A stretch of DNA of 64,000 bases, taken from assembly GCF_000769075.1 (NCBI RefSeq), contig NZ_JRFC01000038.1, positions 202-64,201 on the forward strand, given 5' to 3'. The stretch comes from Porphyromonas sp. COT-290 OH3588. Lineage in GTDB: Bacteria > Bacteroidota > Bacteroidia > Bacteroidales > Porphyromonadaceae. Every line of letters begins with the position of its first letter. The stretch's first letter is position 1. Below, piece by piece: positions 53,118 to 62,202 of the stretch. A model generated the notes under the pieces. It was not told the origin of the DNA. It did not search any database and saw nothing but the letters and a program-made list of their open reading frames with translations. The position numbers were made by a program, and so were the translations under genes.

Positions 53118-55217
53118 ATGGTGCAGATATTCGCAACACCCCTAACCTACCTGCCCGGCGTAGGGCCCAAACGTGCCGAGATACTGGCACGTGATCTAGA
53201 GCTGTACACCTATCTCGATCTGCTGCACTACTTCCCCTACAAATACATCGACCGCAGTCGCTTCTATAAGGTACGAGAGATCCGCCCAGATATGCCCTAC
53301 ATTCAGCTCAGAGGCTATATACGAGAGTGGAGAGATGTAGGCGAGGGACGCAAGAAGAGGCTCGTGGGTGTCTTCCACGACGATACTGGCTGGGTCGAGC
53401 TAACGTGGTTCAGAGGGCAGAGTACTATTGAGAAGATGTACACCCTAGGGCGAGAGTACATCATCTTCGGCAAACCTAGCTACTACAATGGGGTCTTCAG
53501 TATTCCTCACCCAGAGATCGACGACGTCAGCAAGGCCGATAGCATCTCGGGCGGACTAGTACCGATGTACAACACCAGCGAGAAAATGAAAAGCTCTGGG
53601 CTAAGCAATAGGCAGATGCGCCAGATGCTCTACACCCTACTCAAGGTGCTCGCCCCTCATCTAGAAGAAACGCTCCCCGATGCACTTGCCCGGAGAACTG
53701 GGCTTATGGCTTATCCAGATGCCATCATACAGATTCACTTCCCAGACTCTTCGGCTCAGCTAGAGCAAGCTAGACGCAGGCTCAAGTTCGAGGAGCTATT
53801 TTTCATACAGCTCAAGCTCCAGAGCATGAAGCTAGAGCGCAAAATGTACTACCAAGGCTTCGTCTTCGAGCACGTAGGGATCTACTTCAATGCTCTCTAT
53901 CGGGATCATCTGCCTTTTGACCTCACCGGAGCGCAGAAGCGTGTCCTTAGAGAAATCAGACAAGACACCCTTGCAGGCAAACAGATGAACCGCCTTGTGC
54001 AGGGTGATGTAGGGAGCGGAAAAACTCTAGTAGCCTTGCTCTCGATGCTGCTAGCCGTAGACAACGGCTATCAGGCCTGTTTGATGGCACCCACCGAGAT
54101 ACTCGCTCGCCAGCACGCAGTATCTCTGAGCGAACTGCTCCGACCTCTAGGTCTAGAGGTCGGGCTACTCATCGGCAGCACAATCAAGAGGCAGCGCACA
54201 GAGCTCCTGCCTAGGCTCTCTAGCGGAGAGCTCAAACTGGTGGTCGGTACCCACGCTCTGCTGGAGGAGGGTGTTCAGTTCGATAGGCTAGGCATGGCTG
54301 TCATCGACGAGCAGCATCGCTTCGGTGTCGCACAGCGCTCACGCCTATGGACTAAGAACGAGGGCGTCCTACCCCATATCCTCATCATGAGCGCAACACC
54401 TATCCCACGCACTCTAGCCATGACCCTCTACGGAGATCTAGATATATCCGTGATCGACGAGCTACCACCGGGGCGCAAGCCTATCCAAACCCAGCATCAC
54501 TACGACAATCAGATGTACCCAGTATTCAGCTTCCTAAGGGAGCAAATCAACCTAGGGAGGCAGGCGTATGTAGTGTATCCAATGATTGAGGAAAACGAGC
54601 AAGCAGACCTCAAGGCCCTAGAGACTGGTCTGGAGCGATACAAGGAGATTTTCCCCGAGTTTAAACTGGAGATGGTGCATGGTAAGATGAAGGCAAAAGA
54701 AAAAGACGAGCGTATGCAACGCTTCGTCTCGGGCGAGGCTCAGATCTTGCTAGCCACTACTGTGATCGAGGTGGGGGTGAACGTGCCCAATGCCTCGGTA
54801 ATGATCATCGAGGGAGCCGACCGCTTCGGTCTATCACAGCTGCATCAGCTACGTGGACGTGTAGGGCGTGGGGCAGAGCAGAGCTACTGTCTGCTGATCA
54901 CTGGCTTCCAGATAGGAGCCGATGCACGCAGACGCATTGAGATCATGGTAGAGAGCAACGACGGCTTCGTCATCGCAGAAGAAGATATGCGCCTCAGGGG
55001 CTTCGGCGAGCTAGAGGGGACACGCCAGAGTGGCAAGCAGCTTAGCCTACGCATCGCAAACCCTGCAAGAGATGGAGCACTCGTGCAGTATGCACGCAAC
55101 CTAGCCGAGCATATTCTGAGCCAAGACCCCACACTCGAGAAAGCAGAGCATCAGCAGCTAGCAGCACGCCTAAAAGAAATCTATAATCGCCCTGACAACT
55201 GGGGCGTCATCTCATAG
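53118..55217 (+). CDS. recG: ATP-dependent DNA helicase RecG
   Basis: RecG reverses stalled forks and branch-migrates Holliday junctions. The 699-residue product has the N-terminal wedge/OB region (about 1-170; GVGPKRAEILARDLELY), the helicase motor with GDVGSGKTLVAL (Walker A, about 295-306), the DEQH box (VIDEQHRFGVAQ), SATPIPRT, and the C-terminal half with the QLRGRVGRG motif. Domain order and length are standard. Last gene of the operon; the convergent ung gene ends 11 bases later. Confidence 0.97.
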   Translation: MVQIFATPLTYLPGVGPKRAEILARDLELYTYLDLLHYFPYKYIDRSRFYKVREIRPDMPYIQLRGYIREWRDVGEGRKKRLVGVFHDDTGWVELTWFRGQSTIEKMYTLGREYIIFGKPSYYNGVFSIPHPEIDDVSKADSISGGLVPMYNTSEKMKSSGLSNRQMRQMLYTLLKVLAPHLEETLPDALARRTGLMAYPDAIIQIHFPDSSAQLEQARRRLKFEELFFIQLKLQSMKLERKMYYQGFVFEHVGIYFNALYRDHLPFDLTGAQKRVLREIRQDTLAGKQMNRLVQGDVGSGKTLVALLSMLLAVDNGYQACLMAPTEILARQHAVSLSELLRPLGLEVGLLIGSTIKRQRTELLPRLSSGELKLVVGTHALLEEGVQFDRLGMAVIDEQHRFGVAQRSRLWTKNEGVLPHILIMSATPIPRTLAMTLYGDLDISVIDELPPGRKPIQTQHHYDNQMYPVFSFLREQINLGRQAYVVYPMIEENEQADLKALETGLERYKEIFPEFKLEMVHGKMKAKEKDERMQRFVSGEAQILLATTVIEVGVNVPNASVMIIEGADRFGLSQLHQLRGRVGRGAEQSYCLLITGFQIGADARRRIEIMVESNDGFVIAEEDMRLRGFGELEGTRQSGKQLSLRIANPARDGALVQYARNLAEHILSQDPTLEKAEHQQLAARLKEIYNRPDNWGVIS

Positions 55218-55228
55218 CTTCGATAGTA

Positions 55229-55897
55229 CTACCAGCGTATGGGGTCGTAGCCGTGGCTAACCAAATATGCATTGGCTTGGCTAAAATGTTTGCAGCCAAA
55301 GAAGCGTGTCTGCGACAGAGGCGACGGATGTGCCGACTCTAAAACGAGGTGTTTGCTCCGATCTATCCCAGCTCCCTTGCGACGGGCATAGGCTCCCCAA
55401 AGAAGAAAGACTAGATGCTCCCGCTCACGTGAGAGGCGTTCTATCACAGCATCGGTAAAGCTCTCCCAGCCTAAGCCTTGGTGCGAGCCAGCCTGCCCCG
55501 CACGTACCGTCAAGATACTATTGAGCAGAAGCACTCCTTGCTGCACCCACGGCATCAAATGTCCGTCATCAATCACAGAGGGCAAGCCTGTATCCTCTAG
55601 GATCTCTCTCTTAATGTTGCGCAAACTAGGCGGAATCTGTACACCCCTAGGTACAGAGAACGATAAGCCCTCGGCCTGCCCCGGGCCATGGTAGGGGTCT
55701 TGCCCCAGAATAACAAGCCTTACCCGATCCACAGGACAGAGATCCAAAGCCCGAAAGATGAATTTGCCTTCTGGATAGATGGGCGGATTACCCAAGAGGT
55801 ATTCACGGCGTACGGCTGCACTCAGGTGTGCGAAATAAGATTTCTCAAACTCGTCGGCTAGAAGTGCGTGCCAGCTTGGCTCTATTTTGACTTGCAT
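55229..55897 (-). CDS. ung: Uracil-DNA glycosylase
   Basis: The enzyme removes uracil from DNA in base-excision repair. The 222-residue product has the water-activating loop GQDPYHGPGQAEGLSFSV (D67), the proline-rich SLRNIKREI region, and the leucine/minor-groove loop ESAHPSPLS with the second catalytic histidine. Length is normal for family 1. Its promoter box lies at 55925-55932 and overlaps the region used by dacB. Confidence 0.97.
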   Translation of the reverse strand: MQVKIEPSWHALLADEFEKSYFAHLSAAVRREYLLGNPPIYPEGKFIFRALDLCPVDRVRLVILGQDPYHGPGQAEGLSFSVPRGVQIPPSLRNIKREILEDTGLPSVIDDGHLMPWVQQGVLLLNSILTVRAGQAGSHQGLGWESFTDAVIERLSREREHLVFLLWGAYARRKGAGIDRSKHLVLESAHPSPLSQTRFFGCKHFSQANAYLVSHGYDPIRW

Positions 55898-55912
55898 ACG
55901 TTATTTATTGGC

Positions 55913-55920
55913 TAAATTTG
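55913..55920 (+). promoter_or_regulatory. -7 box (TAAATTTG) for dacB
   Basis: Exact TAnnTTTG on the + strand, 18 bases upstream of the dacB ATG. A TTG at 55892-55894, 18 bases before, can be the -33 element and lies at the ung start codon. Confidence 0.6.
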
Positions 55921-55924
55921 TTAC

Positions 55925-55932
55925 CAAAGATA
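55925..55932 (-). promoter_or_regulatory. -7 box (TATCTTTG) for ung
   Basis: Exact TAnnTTTG on the - strand, four bases from the dacB -7 box, 27 bases upstream of the ung ATG. The -33 of this promoter must fall in the dacB coding start. Confidence 0.6.
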
Positions 55933-55938
55933 TAGAAA

Positions 55939-57369
55939 ATGACTAAGACGATACGACGCTATACGAGCCTACTTACCCTCGCCCTACTCCATATATGTAG
56001 TGGCATCGCCCAAACGACCAATCCGCTCGACGTTATCCTAGAGGCAGAGGCAGCCTCGGGGGGGAGAATAGGGCTAGAGGTAATCCGCTGCCGAGATTGG
56101 CAGTCGGTCTATTGCCACAGAGAAGACGAGCGCATGACGCCCGCCTCACTAGTCAAGATACTCTCCACTGGAGCAGCCCTACAGCAGCGAGGGGGGGCAT
56201 ACAGATTTGCCACTCCTATATACACCAAGGGGCGCATAGAGCAGGGGACGCTCCATGGGGACCTTATCGTACATGGTATGGGAGATCCCTCCATCGGCTC
56301 ACAGTACCTCCCCCAAGATAGCCTGCGCCTAGGGCTAGAGCTAGCAGATGCCCTAGGGAGAGCAGGCGTGCAGCGCATCACCGGTCGGCTCATCATCGAT
56401 GCTTGGCAAGCAGAGCTGGGGGTACACCCTAGCTGGATGCTCGAGGATATTGGGGCTGCATACGGCGCTGGGCTCTATGGGCTCAACTATGCAGACAATG
56501 CTCTAGATCTATATGTAGGAGTAGTGCGTGGCAAACGCAAGGCGACAAGTGTGAAGATACTAGACTGGGATAGGGATAGCAGCATACAGTGGCGCAACGA
56601 GCTACGCACGGGCAAGAGAAATACAGCGATGATACTGCTCACGCCAACCCAAGCACAAGCAAGGATAACGGGCTTGATACCACGAAGCACAGACAGACTT
56701 AACCTAAGGCCTGCCAACCCCGACCCTGCGACCTACGCAGGGCAAAAGCTCATGCGCCTGCTCCAAGAGCATGGCATCAGTATCAACAAGCCTCTACAAG
56801 TGAGCTACAAACCTAGACCAGCTAGAGGTACGCTGCTACACACTTACTACTCCCAGCCGCTCGACACACTGGCACGCATTACCAATCACCGTAGCCACAA
56901 CTTATTTGCCGAGGCTATCGCCTCCTTACTCAAGCACGATGGCGCCGACATGAGCCGCGGCGAGGCTCTTACCAAGTACTGGCGTGACAAGCTCTCCCTT
57001 GCGAGCAACAGCATTAGCCTAGCGGACGGCTCCGGGCTCAGCCGACTCAACCAGATCACCCCCGCCACCCTATCGCTCACACTAGTGGATTTGATGGGAG
57101 GCTTACGACCTCACGACGGGGCTCTAGTAGAGAGCCTGCCACAGCTGGGCCTAGACGGCACGGTACGCAGCCTTATGGGTGCAGAAGAGGTGACGGCCTA
57201 CTTAAAAAGTGGGTCTATGCGTGGTGTGCAGTGCTACGCTGGCTACGTAGAGCACGAGGGTGAATGGTATATATTGGTCTATATGGCCAATGGCTTCGCT
57301 ACAAATAGAGAAGCCAGAGAAACGCTTAGACAGTTTCTTCGTCTTGCGTTTCCTCAACCTCGGTCGTAA
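55939..57369 (+). CDS. dacB: D-alanyl-D-alanine carboxypeptidase / endopeptidase (PBP4, S13)
   Basis: The enzyme trims D-Ala from peptidoglycan stems or cuts cross-links in the periplasm. The 476-residue product has a signal peptide (SLLTLALLHICSGIAQ), the catalytic SLVK (S70-K73 in MTPASLVKI), the SHN triad (NHRSHNLFAE) and the KSG box (LKSGSMRGVQCYAGY). These are the three active-site motifs of serine-type PBP4. Two of the usual inserted domains appear, as expected at this length. It overlaps rsmD, on the other strand, by 44 bases at the 3' end. Confidence 0.95.
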   Translation: MTKTIRRYTSLLTLALLHICSGIAQTTNPLDVILEAEAASGGRIGLEVIRCRDWQSVYCHREDERMTPASLVKILSTGAALQQRGGAYRFATPIYTKGRIEQGTLHGDLIVHGMGDPSIGSQYLPQDSLRLGLELADALGRAGVQRITGRLIIDAWQAELGVHPSWMLEDIGAAYGAGLYGLNYADNALDLYVGVVRGKRKATSVKILDWDRDSSIQWRNELRTGKRNTAMILLTPTQAQARITGLIPRSTDRLNLRPANPDPATYAGQKLMRLLQEHGISINKPLQVSYKPRPARGTLLHTYYSQPLDTLARITNHRSHNLFAEAIASLLKHDGADMSRGEALTKYWRDKLSLASNSISLADGSGLSRLNQITPATLSLTLVDLMGGLRPHDGALVESLPQLGLDGTVRSLMGAEEVTAYLKSGSMRGVQCYAGYVEHEGEWYILVYMANGFATNREARETLRQFLRLAFPQPRS

Positions 57370-57901
57370 AGAAAGAGAAATTGACAGAGCCGTACTCTCT
57401 GTGCTGTAGGAAGTGCGGATGTTGGTCGAACCGATAGTTCTGCGGGTGCTCAACGACGATCAAGGCGTTGGGTTTGAGTCTTCCTGAGGCAAGGATCAGG
57501 TCTGGTAATTCGGCAATCTCTGTGAGCTTATAGGGAGGATCAGCAAAGACAAAGTCAAACTCAGGGAGCGACTGCTCGTATCTTAGATAGCGAAACGCAT
57601 CAGTCTGCAAGACACGTAGTGTATCCTCCTCCTTGAGGTCACGAGCTAGGCTACGAATGAAGCCAGCATGCTCACGTCTCTGCTCCACTGCCACCACTCG
57701 TTTACAGCCACGAGAGATCAACTCAACCGAAATACTGCCCGTACCTGCAAACAAATCTAGGGCGATGGCATCTTCAAAATCAATGAGATGTGCCAGCACA
57801 TTGAATAAATTTTCCTTGGCAAAGTCTGTCGTCGGGCGAGCATTAAAGCTCTTGGGGACATCGAAGCGTCTTCGCTTGTATTTACCTCCTATGATGCGCA
57901 T
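57326..57901 (-). CDS. rsmD: 16S rRNA (guanine-966-N2)-methyltransferase RsmD
   Basis: RsmD methylates G966 of 16S rRNA using S-adenosylmethionine. The 191-residue product has the N-terminal RIIGGKYKRRRFDVP, the SAM-binding ALDLFAGTGSISVELISRG (49-67) and the catalytic FADPPY. Its last 44 bases overlap the end of dacB in the opposite direction. It lies 9 bases downstream of the DUF3822 gene and is the last gene of a three-gene operon. Confidence 0.95.
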   Translation of the reverse strand: MRIIGGKYKRRRFDVPKSFNARPTTDFAKENLFNVLAHLIDFEDAIALDLFAGTGSISVELISRGCKRVVAVEQRREHAGFIRSLARDLKEEDTLRVLQTDAFRYLRYEQSLPEFDFVFADPPYKLTEIAELPDLILASGRLKPNALIVVEHPQNYRFDQHPHFLQHREYGSVNFSFFTTEVEETQDEETV

Positions 57902-57910
57902 ATCCTTGAG

Positions 57911-58774
57911 TTATGGCTGATGGGCATTGTCCGCAACAATGCTCCGAGTGTGTATGGTTATCTGAGAGAGATAGAGGTAAAGCTCCTCCCGTAGTTGCTC
58001 AAGCAGAGCAAGTGATCTAGCACAAGACTCCTCGCACTCATCTAGGCTGTAACAGAGCGATAGGCCATCGCTCTCCCCTTGTAGCGCAAGCGAACGCCAC
58101 AGAGCCAAGATGTAGTAGTTCATCTCACCGAGCATAGCTTGCGGATCACTTGGGCGAACAAATCTGTACTGATTGGCAAAGTGCACCTCCCCCTGCTTAA
58201 TGAGGAAGCAGTCTATCCCCTCTTGGTGCAAGCTGACGCACAGCTCCGCTTGAATGGACTGCCGTGACTGACGCTTACGTGAGGCGAGCCAAGGCATGTA
58301 TTCGGGGATCATTCTTAGGCGCAAGTGGGTGCGTTGCAGAAACTGATACATCGGCTGCGACCATGCCAGCCCTTGTAGCTTGCCCTCGTCTTCGAGGGGA
58401 TAGGCAAGAGCTTGCCACTGTATCTCCTCATCTGCTGAGAGAGGCGATACAGCTTGTAGCCATAGGGCCAACTCCTCAGCCTCGTAATGCTCATGCGGGA
58501 TCAAGATAATCTGCTGAGGCTGATAGTAGACTTCAACGCTGTGATAGGGGAAACAGAGAATTTCGTTCTGGAAAAATAAATCCTGCATCGCCTCCCACCA
58601 CGACCCATAGCCTGTCCCCATAGGCAAGAAACCACAAGCTACTGGCTCACGCTCCTGCTTTATTGACCATAGAGCAAAAGCAAGTCCACCCGACATTAGT
58701 CGGATGGACATACTCATTTCTTCGGACTGGCTAGAGCTAACTAGCACTGTCGTATGTGGTTGTACTGAGAGCAT
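57911..58774 (-). CDS. DUF3822 family protein
   Basis: The 287-residue product resembles DUF3822, a Bacteroidetes family that lies beside rsmD in many genomes as I recall. Its fold is probably of the actin/ASKHA type (two similar halves with strands such as LCVSLHQEGIDCFLIKQGEV and GLSLCYSL), but no catalytic motif is visible. No signal peptide. It overlaps the preceding gene by one base and precedes rsmD by 9, so a link to ribosome maturation is possible. Function unknown. Confidence 0.7.
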   Translation of the reverse strand: MLSVQPHTTVLVSSSQSEEMSMSIRLMSGGLAFALWSIKQEREPVACGFLPMGTGYGSWWEAMQDLFFQNEILCFPYHSVEVYYQPQQIILIPHEHYEAEELALWLQAVSPLSADEEIQWQALAYPLEDEGKLQGLAWSQPMYQFLQRTHLRLRMIPEYMPWLASRKRQSRQSIQAELCVSLHQEGIDCFLIKQGEVHFANQYRFVRPSDPQAMLGEMNYYILALWRSLALQGESDGLSLCYSLDECEESCARSLALLEQLREELYLYLSQITIHTRSIVADNAHQP

Positions 58775-59406
58775 TATTCCCAGTTACCAGTCATCTTCAC
58801 CTCTGTTAGTGAACCGATACGCAGACCGGGATAACCCTTAGCCTTCTCCTTAGCCATACGTTCCTTGTCCTTCAGACGGCTCTTATCTTGGTCAGAGAGA
58901 TAGTCCTCAAATGGCACTCTGGCCTCGAATACTGGGACCAAAATAGTATCTAGACCAATAATCTGGCTAATGAAAGCGGTGTCTACCTGAATACGAGCAG
59001 AACCAACTGGCAGGTCGTACAGTCTAGTAACATCGGTACCATCTTTGACAAGAGAGTCCTTAGCCGAAACCCAAATAGTATCACGACGAATAAGACCCTT
59101 GGCGGCGGCATCCGACTCTGTAAGCCCCTGCTCACGCATAGCATCAGTATAGTCGCCTTCGGCCATTACATAGAAGAGCTTGCCTGAGTCAAGGAAGGCA
59201 ACGAGCTCGTCTGCTGTTGCAAATCGATGGTGTACATCCTCGAAAGCGTCCTGATAGTTAGCAATCTTCTTAAGTCTTTTCTGTAGCACTTCCTCGCGCT
59301 GCTGTTGGATTTTGTCGAATTGTACGGGTGTATAGACGCTCATAAACGTCAAGTAACCTAAGGCTATAACAGCCGCAAGCACCAGTACCTTGATAATTTT
59401 GTCCAT
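58774..59406 (-). CDS. Conserved membrane-anchored protein of unknown function
   Basis: The 210-residue product has one N-terminal membrane helix (about 5-24), a coiled-coil-like stretch (QFDKIQQQREEVLQKRLKKI) and a soluble domain with a repeated acidic motif (RDTIWVSAKDSLVKDGTDV; VDTAFISQII). It would sit in the inner membrane with the bulk in the periplasm. I do not recognise the family. It leads the operon with DUF3822 and rsmD and is preceded by -7 boxes at 59453-59460 and 59496-59503. Confidence 0.7.
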   Translation of the reverse strand: MDKIIKVLVLAAVIALGYLTFMSVYTPVQFDKIQQQREEVLQKRLKKIANYQDAFEDVHHRFATADELVAFLDSGKLFYVMAEGDYTDAMREQGLTESDAAAKGLIRRDTIWVSAKDSLVKDGTDVTRLYDLPVGSARIQVDTAFISQIIGLDTILVPVFEARVPFEDYLSDQDKSRLKDKERMAKEKAKGYPGLRIGSLTEVKMTGNWE

Positions 59407-59495
59407 CGTACTATATGTATTTGTTTGTAGTTGCCACTTCTTTAACTCGTGCCAAAATTAGAAACTATTCTGCTAAAAGACTAATTTCACAAACA

Positions 59496-59503
59496 CAAAG
59501 ATA
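59496..59503 (-). promoter_or_regulatory. -7 box (TATCTTTG) for the 58774-59406 operon
   Basis: Exact TAnnTTTG on the - strand. A second exact box (TAATTTTG) lies at 59453-59460, nearer the ATG; either or both may be used. Confidence 0.5.
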
Positions 59504-59508
59504 CAATA

Positions 59509-60954
59509 TTGTCAATGATGTACAATCTTATAGAGCAACAAATACTCCAAAAGTTGGGCCTCTCCCCGACCTCGGGACAGGAAGAAGCTATCGCCAGTTG
59601 TGCAGCCTTCCTTGCGAATCCTGCGCCATACAGCATTTTCCTACTCAAAGGCTACGCCGGCACGGGTAAAACATTCCTACTTAACGCCATCGCATCTGCG
59701 GCCGAAGAAGCAGGGATGCAAGTGGAGCTGATGGCCACCACCGGGCGTGCCGCTAAGGTGCTGGAGCAAGCCACTGGGCGCATCACGACGACAATACACC
59801 GACGTATATACCGGTCCACGGCTGCCTCGATAGAGGAGGGCGGCGGATACAAACTTGCCAGCCACAAGGGCGCAAGCACACTATTTATCGTAGACGAAGC
59901 ATCTATGATCTCGGGAGCTGCAAACGAACCAACACCGTTTGGCTCGGGCAATCTACTTGACGACCTACTTGCCTACGTTGCCGAAGCAGATGGGTGCAAG
60001 TTGATTTTAGTCGGCGACACAGCTCAGCTCCCTCCCGTAGGTAGCGAGCTGAGCGATGCGCTTAATGCGACACAGCTCGAGAGGCAGTATGGCGTCAAGA
60101 TCTATGAGGCAGAGCTAACGGAGGTGGTTCGGCAAGCGGAGAGCTCGGGCATACTCGGGCTTGCCACTTATCTAAGGCAGCTTCTCGCCTCTCACGCCTC
60201 TACTCCTAGTGGCGAGAGCATTCAGCTCAAACTCGACATCAGTGCCTATCACGATGTAGAAGTCATCACGGGGGTAGAGCTAGTCGATACGCTAGATGGA
60301 GCATATCGCAGATACGGGCGCGAGGAATGCCTTGTGATCGCCCCCTCCAACAAGCGAGCTCTAACCTTCAACCTTGGCATCAGAGCCCAAGTACTCGACT
60401 ACGACGAAGAGGTCGTGCGAGGAGAAGGGCTGATCGTCGCACGCAACAATTACCACTATACTAAACGTCGGGACCGCTCGGACTTCATCGCCAATGGAGA
60501 ACTCATCGAGCTTAGACGCCTCCATCGCCAAACAGAGCTATATGGCCTCCGATTTGCCGATGCCACCATCTATCTCCCAGACAGAGAGGACGAACTGGAA
60601 GTCAAGCTTCTACTTACGGGGCTTGCCGACGAGCAGGCGCAACGCACCCACCAGCAGCGCACCGCACTCTACCAAGCCCTACTAGAGGACTACAGCCACC
60701 ACAGCTCCGTAATGGATCTACGCCGAGCGATCCGACAAGATCCCTATTGGGGCGCTCTAGAGGTTAAGTACGGCTATGCCGTGACGGCCCACAAAGCCCA
60801 AGGCGGTCAGTGGCCTTGTGTTTTCATCGACCTTGGGCTAATGAAGCTACTCCCCACAGACCTCAATATGATCCGTTGGCTCTACACAGCGATTACCCGT
60901 GCCACAGAGCAGGTTTATCTGGTCAATCCACCAGAGGAGTTCATCGTTAGCTAA
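59509..60954 (+). CDS. RecD-like ATP-dependent DNA helicase (superfamily 1)
   Basis: The 481-residue product has the Walker A GYAGTGKT (48-55), Walker B with FIVDEASMIS, motif III LILVGDTAQLPPVG and the C-terminal UvrD_C_2-type motifs YAVTAHKAQGGQWP and WLYTAITRATEQVYLV. These are features of short RecD2-like or AAA_30 helicases. It lacks the N-terminal domains of RecD. It might work in repair or recombination; the specific role is unknown. It starts divergently from the membrane protein gene. Confidence 0.88.
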   Translation: MSMMYNLIEQQILQKLGLSPTSGQEEAIASCAAFLANPAPYSIFLLKGYAGTGKTFLLNAIASAAEEAGMQVELMATTGRAAKVLEQATGRITTTIHRRIYRSTAASIEEGGGYKLASHKGASTLFIVDEASMISGAANEPTPFGSGNLLDDLLAYVAEADGCKLILVGDTAQLPPVGSELSDALNATQLERQYGVKIYEAELTEVVRQAESSGILGLATYLRQLLASHASTPSGESIQLKLDISAYHDVEVITGVELVDTLDGAYRRYGREECLVIAPSNKRALTFNLGIRAQVLDYDEEVVRGEGLIVARNNYHYTKRRDRSDFIANGELIELRRLHRQTELYGLRFADATIYLPDREDELEVKLLLTGLADEQAQRTHQQRTALYQALLEDYSHHSSVMDLRRAIRQDPYWGALEVKYGYAVTAHKAQGGQWPCVFIDLGLMKLLPTDLNMIRWLYTAITRATEQVYLVNPPEEFIVS

Positions 60955-61044
60955 AGCATAACTAGCGGTCATAAACCCAGATGAGCAGCCTCGGCCCCTC
61001 CCAAGAGCCAAGTATTTCTTCCCAAACAAACGATAATTTTGGAG

Positions 61045-61052
61045 TATATTTG
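61045..61052 (+). promoter_or_regulatory. -7 box (TATATTTG) for the glycosyltransferase operon
   Basis: Exact TAnnTTTG, about 60 bases upstream of the ATG at 61114. Confidence 0.5.
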
Positions 61053-61113
61053 CGCATCAAATTAGGCTGAAGATGTGCCACTTACTTTATTCAGAATTTT
61101 AGACTAACCAACT

Positions 61114-62199
61114 ATGGCTAAAAAGCGTGTCCTTGTAGACCTAGAGCGACTTAAATATCCCAACTCCGGGCTTGGCTTCTTCTGTCACTGCCTCCACAGA
61201 GGGATACTGGAAGCAAAGCAAGAGCTAACTATACACTTCTACAAAGAGCTTGAGAGAGGCGACAGTACTGTAGACAAGGTTGCCTTCAGAGGTTGGCATC
61301 GCCTATTCAACCCCACACCTGTATTCTACAATGTGCTGCACGTAACGCACCAACTACAAAAGTATTTTCGCAACACGCCTCATCAAGGCAAGCGGGTGCT
61401 CACGCTACACGACCTCAACTTCCTATTCGAGCCTCTCACACCAAGACGCTACGCCCGTGTACTACGCCGAGTGCGACGCAACATCGAGCTTGCTGATATA
61501 ATTGTCTGTATCTCGGAATTTGTACGTCAGAACCTATTCGACAATCTACACCTCTTCAAACTCAAACAAGGAGTAGAGATTGAAGTCATACACAATGGGC
61601 TCATCTTCAGTGACGAGATAGACTCCTTCCCCAGCTCTCTTCACCTAGAGCCCACAGACAAATTTCTACTCAACATAGGTACTCTCCACCCCAAAAAACA
61701 GCAGATGCGGCTCGTTGAGATGCTCCAATTCCTACCCAATAGCTACCATTTGGTTTTGGTCAGCTCCGATGGCGAGGAGGAGTATCGAGACTTAGTCCTC
61801 TCGCAGATCAAAACTCTTGGTCTAGAGCAGCGGGTACATATCGTTAGCAATATCAGCAACCTAGAGAAACAAACACTACTGGCACACTGCTCGGCATACG
61901 TCCACCCGTCTATCGCCGAGGGATTCGGTATTCCTCCAATTGAGGCTATGAGCTTTGGGCGCCCAACGTTCCTATCTACCCATACGAGCCTCCCAGAGAT
62001 TGGGGGCGCAGAAGCCTACTACTTCGGAGAGCTTGAGGCCCAAGCAATGGCTACAACTCTCCTAGAGGGGCTGGAGCAATATGCCAATGACCCAGACAAG
62101 CCCAAGAGGCTCAAAGCTTGGGCGCATCGATACGATTACAAGACCATGGCTACGGCATATCTAAGTCTATACAAGAAGCTAGCAGGCATCAAGGCATAA
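61114..62199 (+). CDS. Family 4 glycosyltransferase
   Basis: A 361-residue GT-B enzyme with LTLHDLNFLFEP (about 108-119), the nucleotide-sugar region LLNIGTLHPKKQQMRLVEML (about 185-205) and the acidic EGFGIPPIEAMSFGRP (EX7E). The acceptor is unknown; beside an O-antigen-ligase-like gene a role in cell-surface polysaccharide or glycan synthesis is likely. The downstream gene starts 3 bases after its stop. Confidence 0.88.
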   Translation: MAKKRVLVDLERLKYPNSGLGFFCHCLHRGILEAKQELTIHFYKELERGDSTVDKVAFRGWHRLFNPTPVFYNVLHVTHQLQKYFRNTPHQGKRVLTLHDLNFLFEPLTPRRYARVLRRVRRNIELADIIVCISEFVRQNLFDNLHLFKLKQGVEIEVIHNGLIFSDEIDSFPSSLHLEPTDKFLLNIGTLHPKKQQMRLVEMLQFLPNSYHLVLVSSDGEEEYRDLVLSQIKTLGLEQRVHIVSNISNLEKQTLLAHCSAYVHPSIAEGFGIPPIEAMSFGRPTFLSTHTSLPEIGGAEAYYFGELEAQAMATTLLEGLEQYANDPDKPKRLKAWAHRYDYKTMATAYLSLYKKLAGIKA

Positions 62200-62202
62200 G
62201 GT

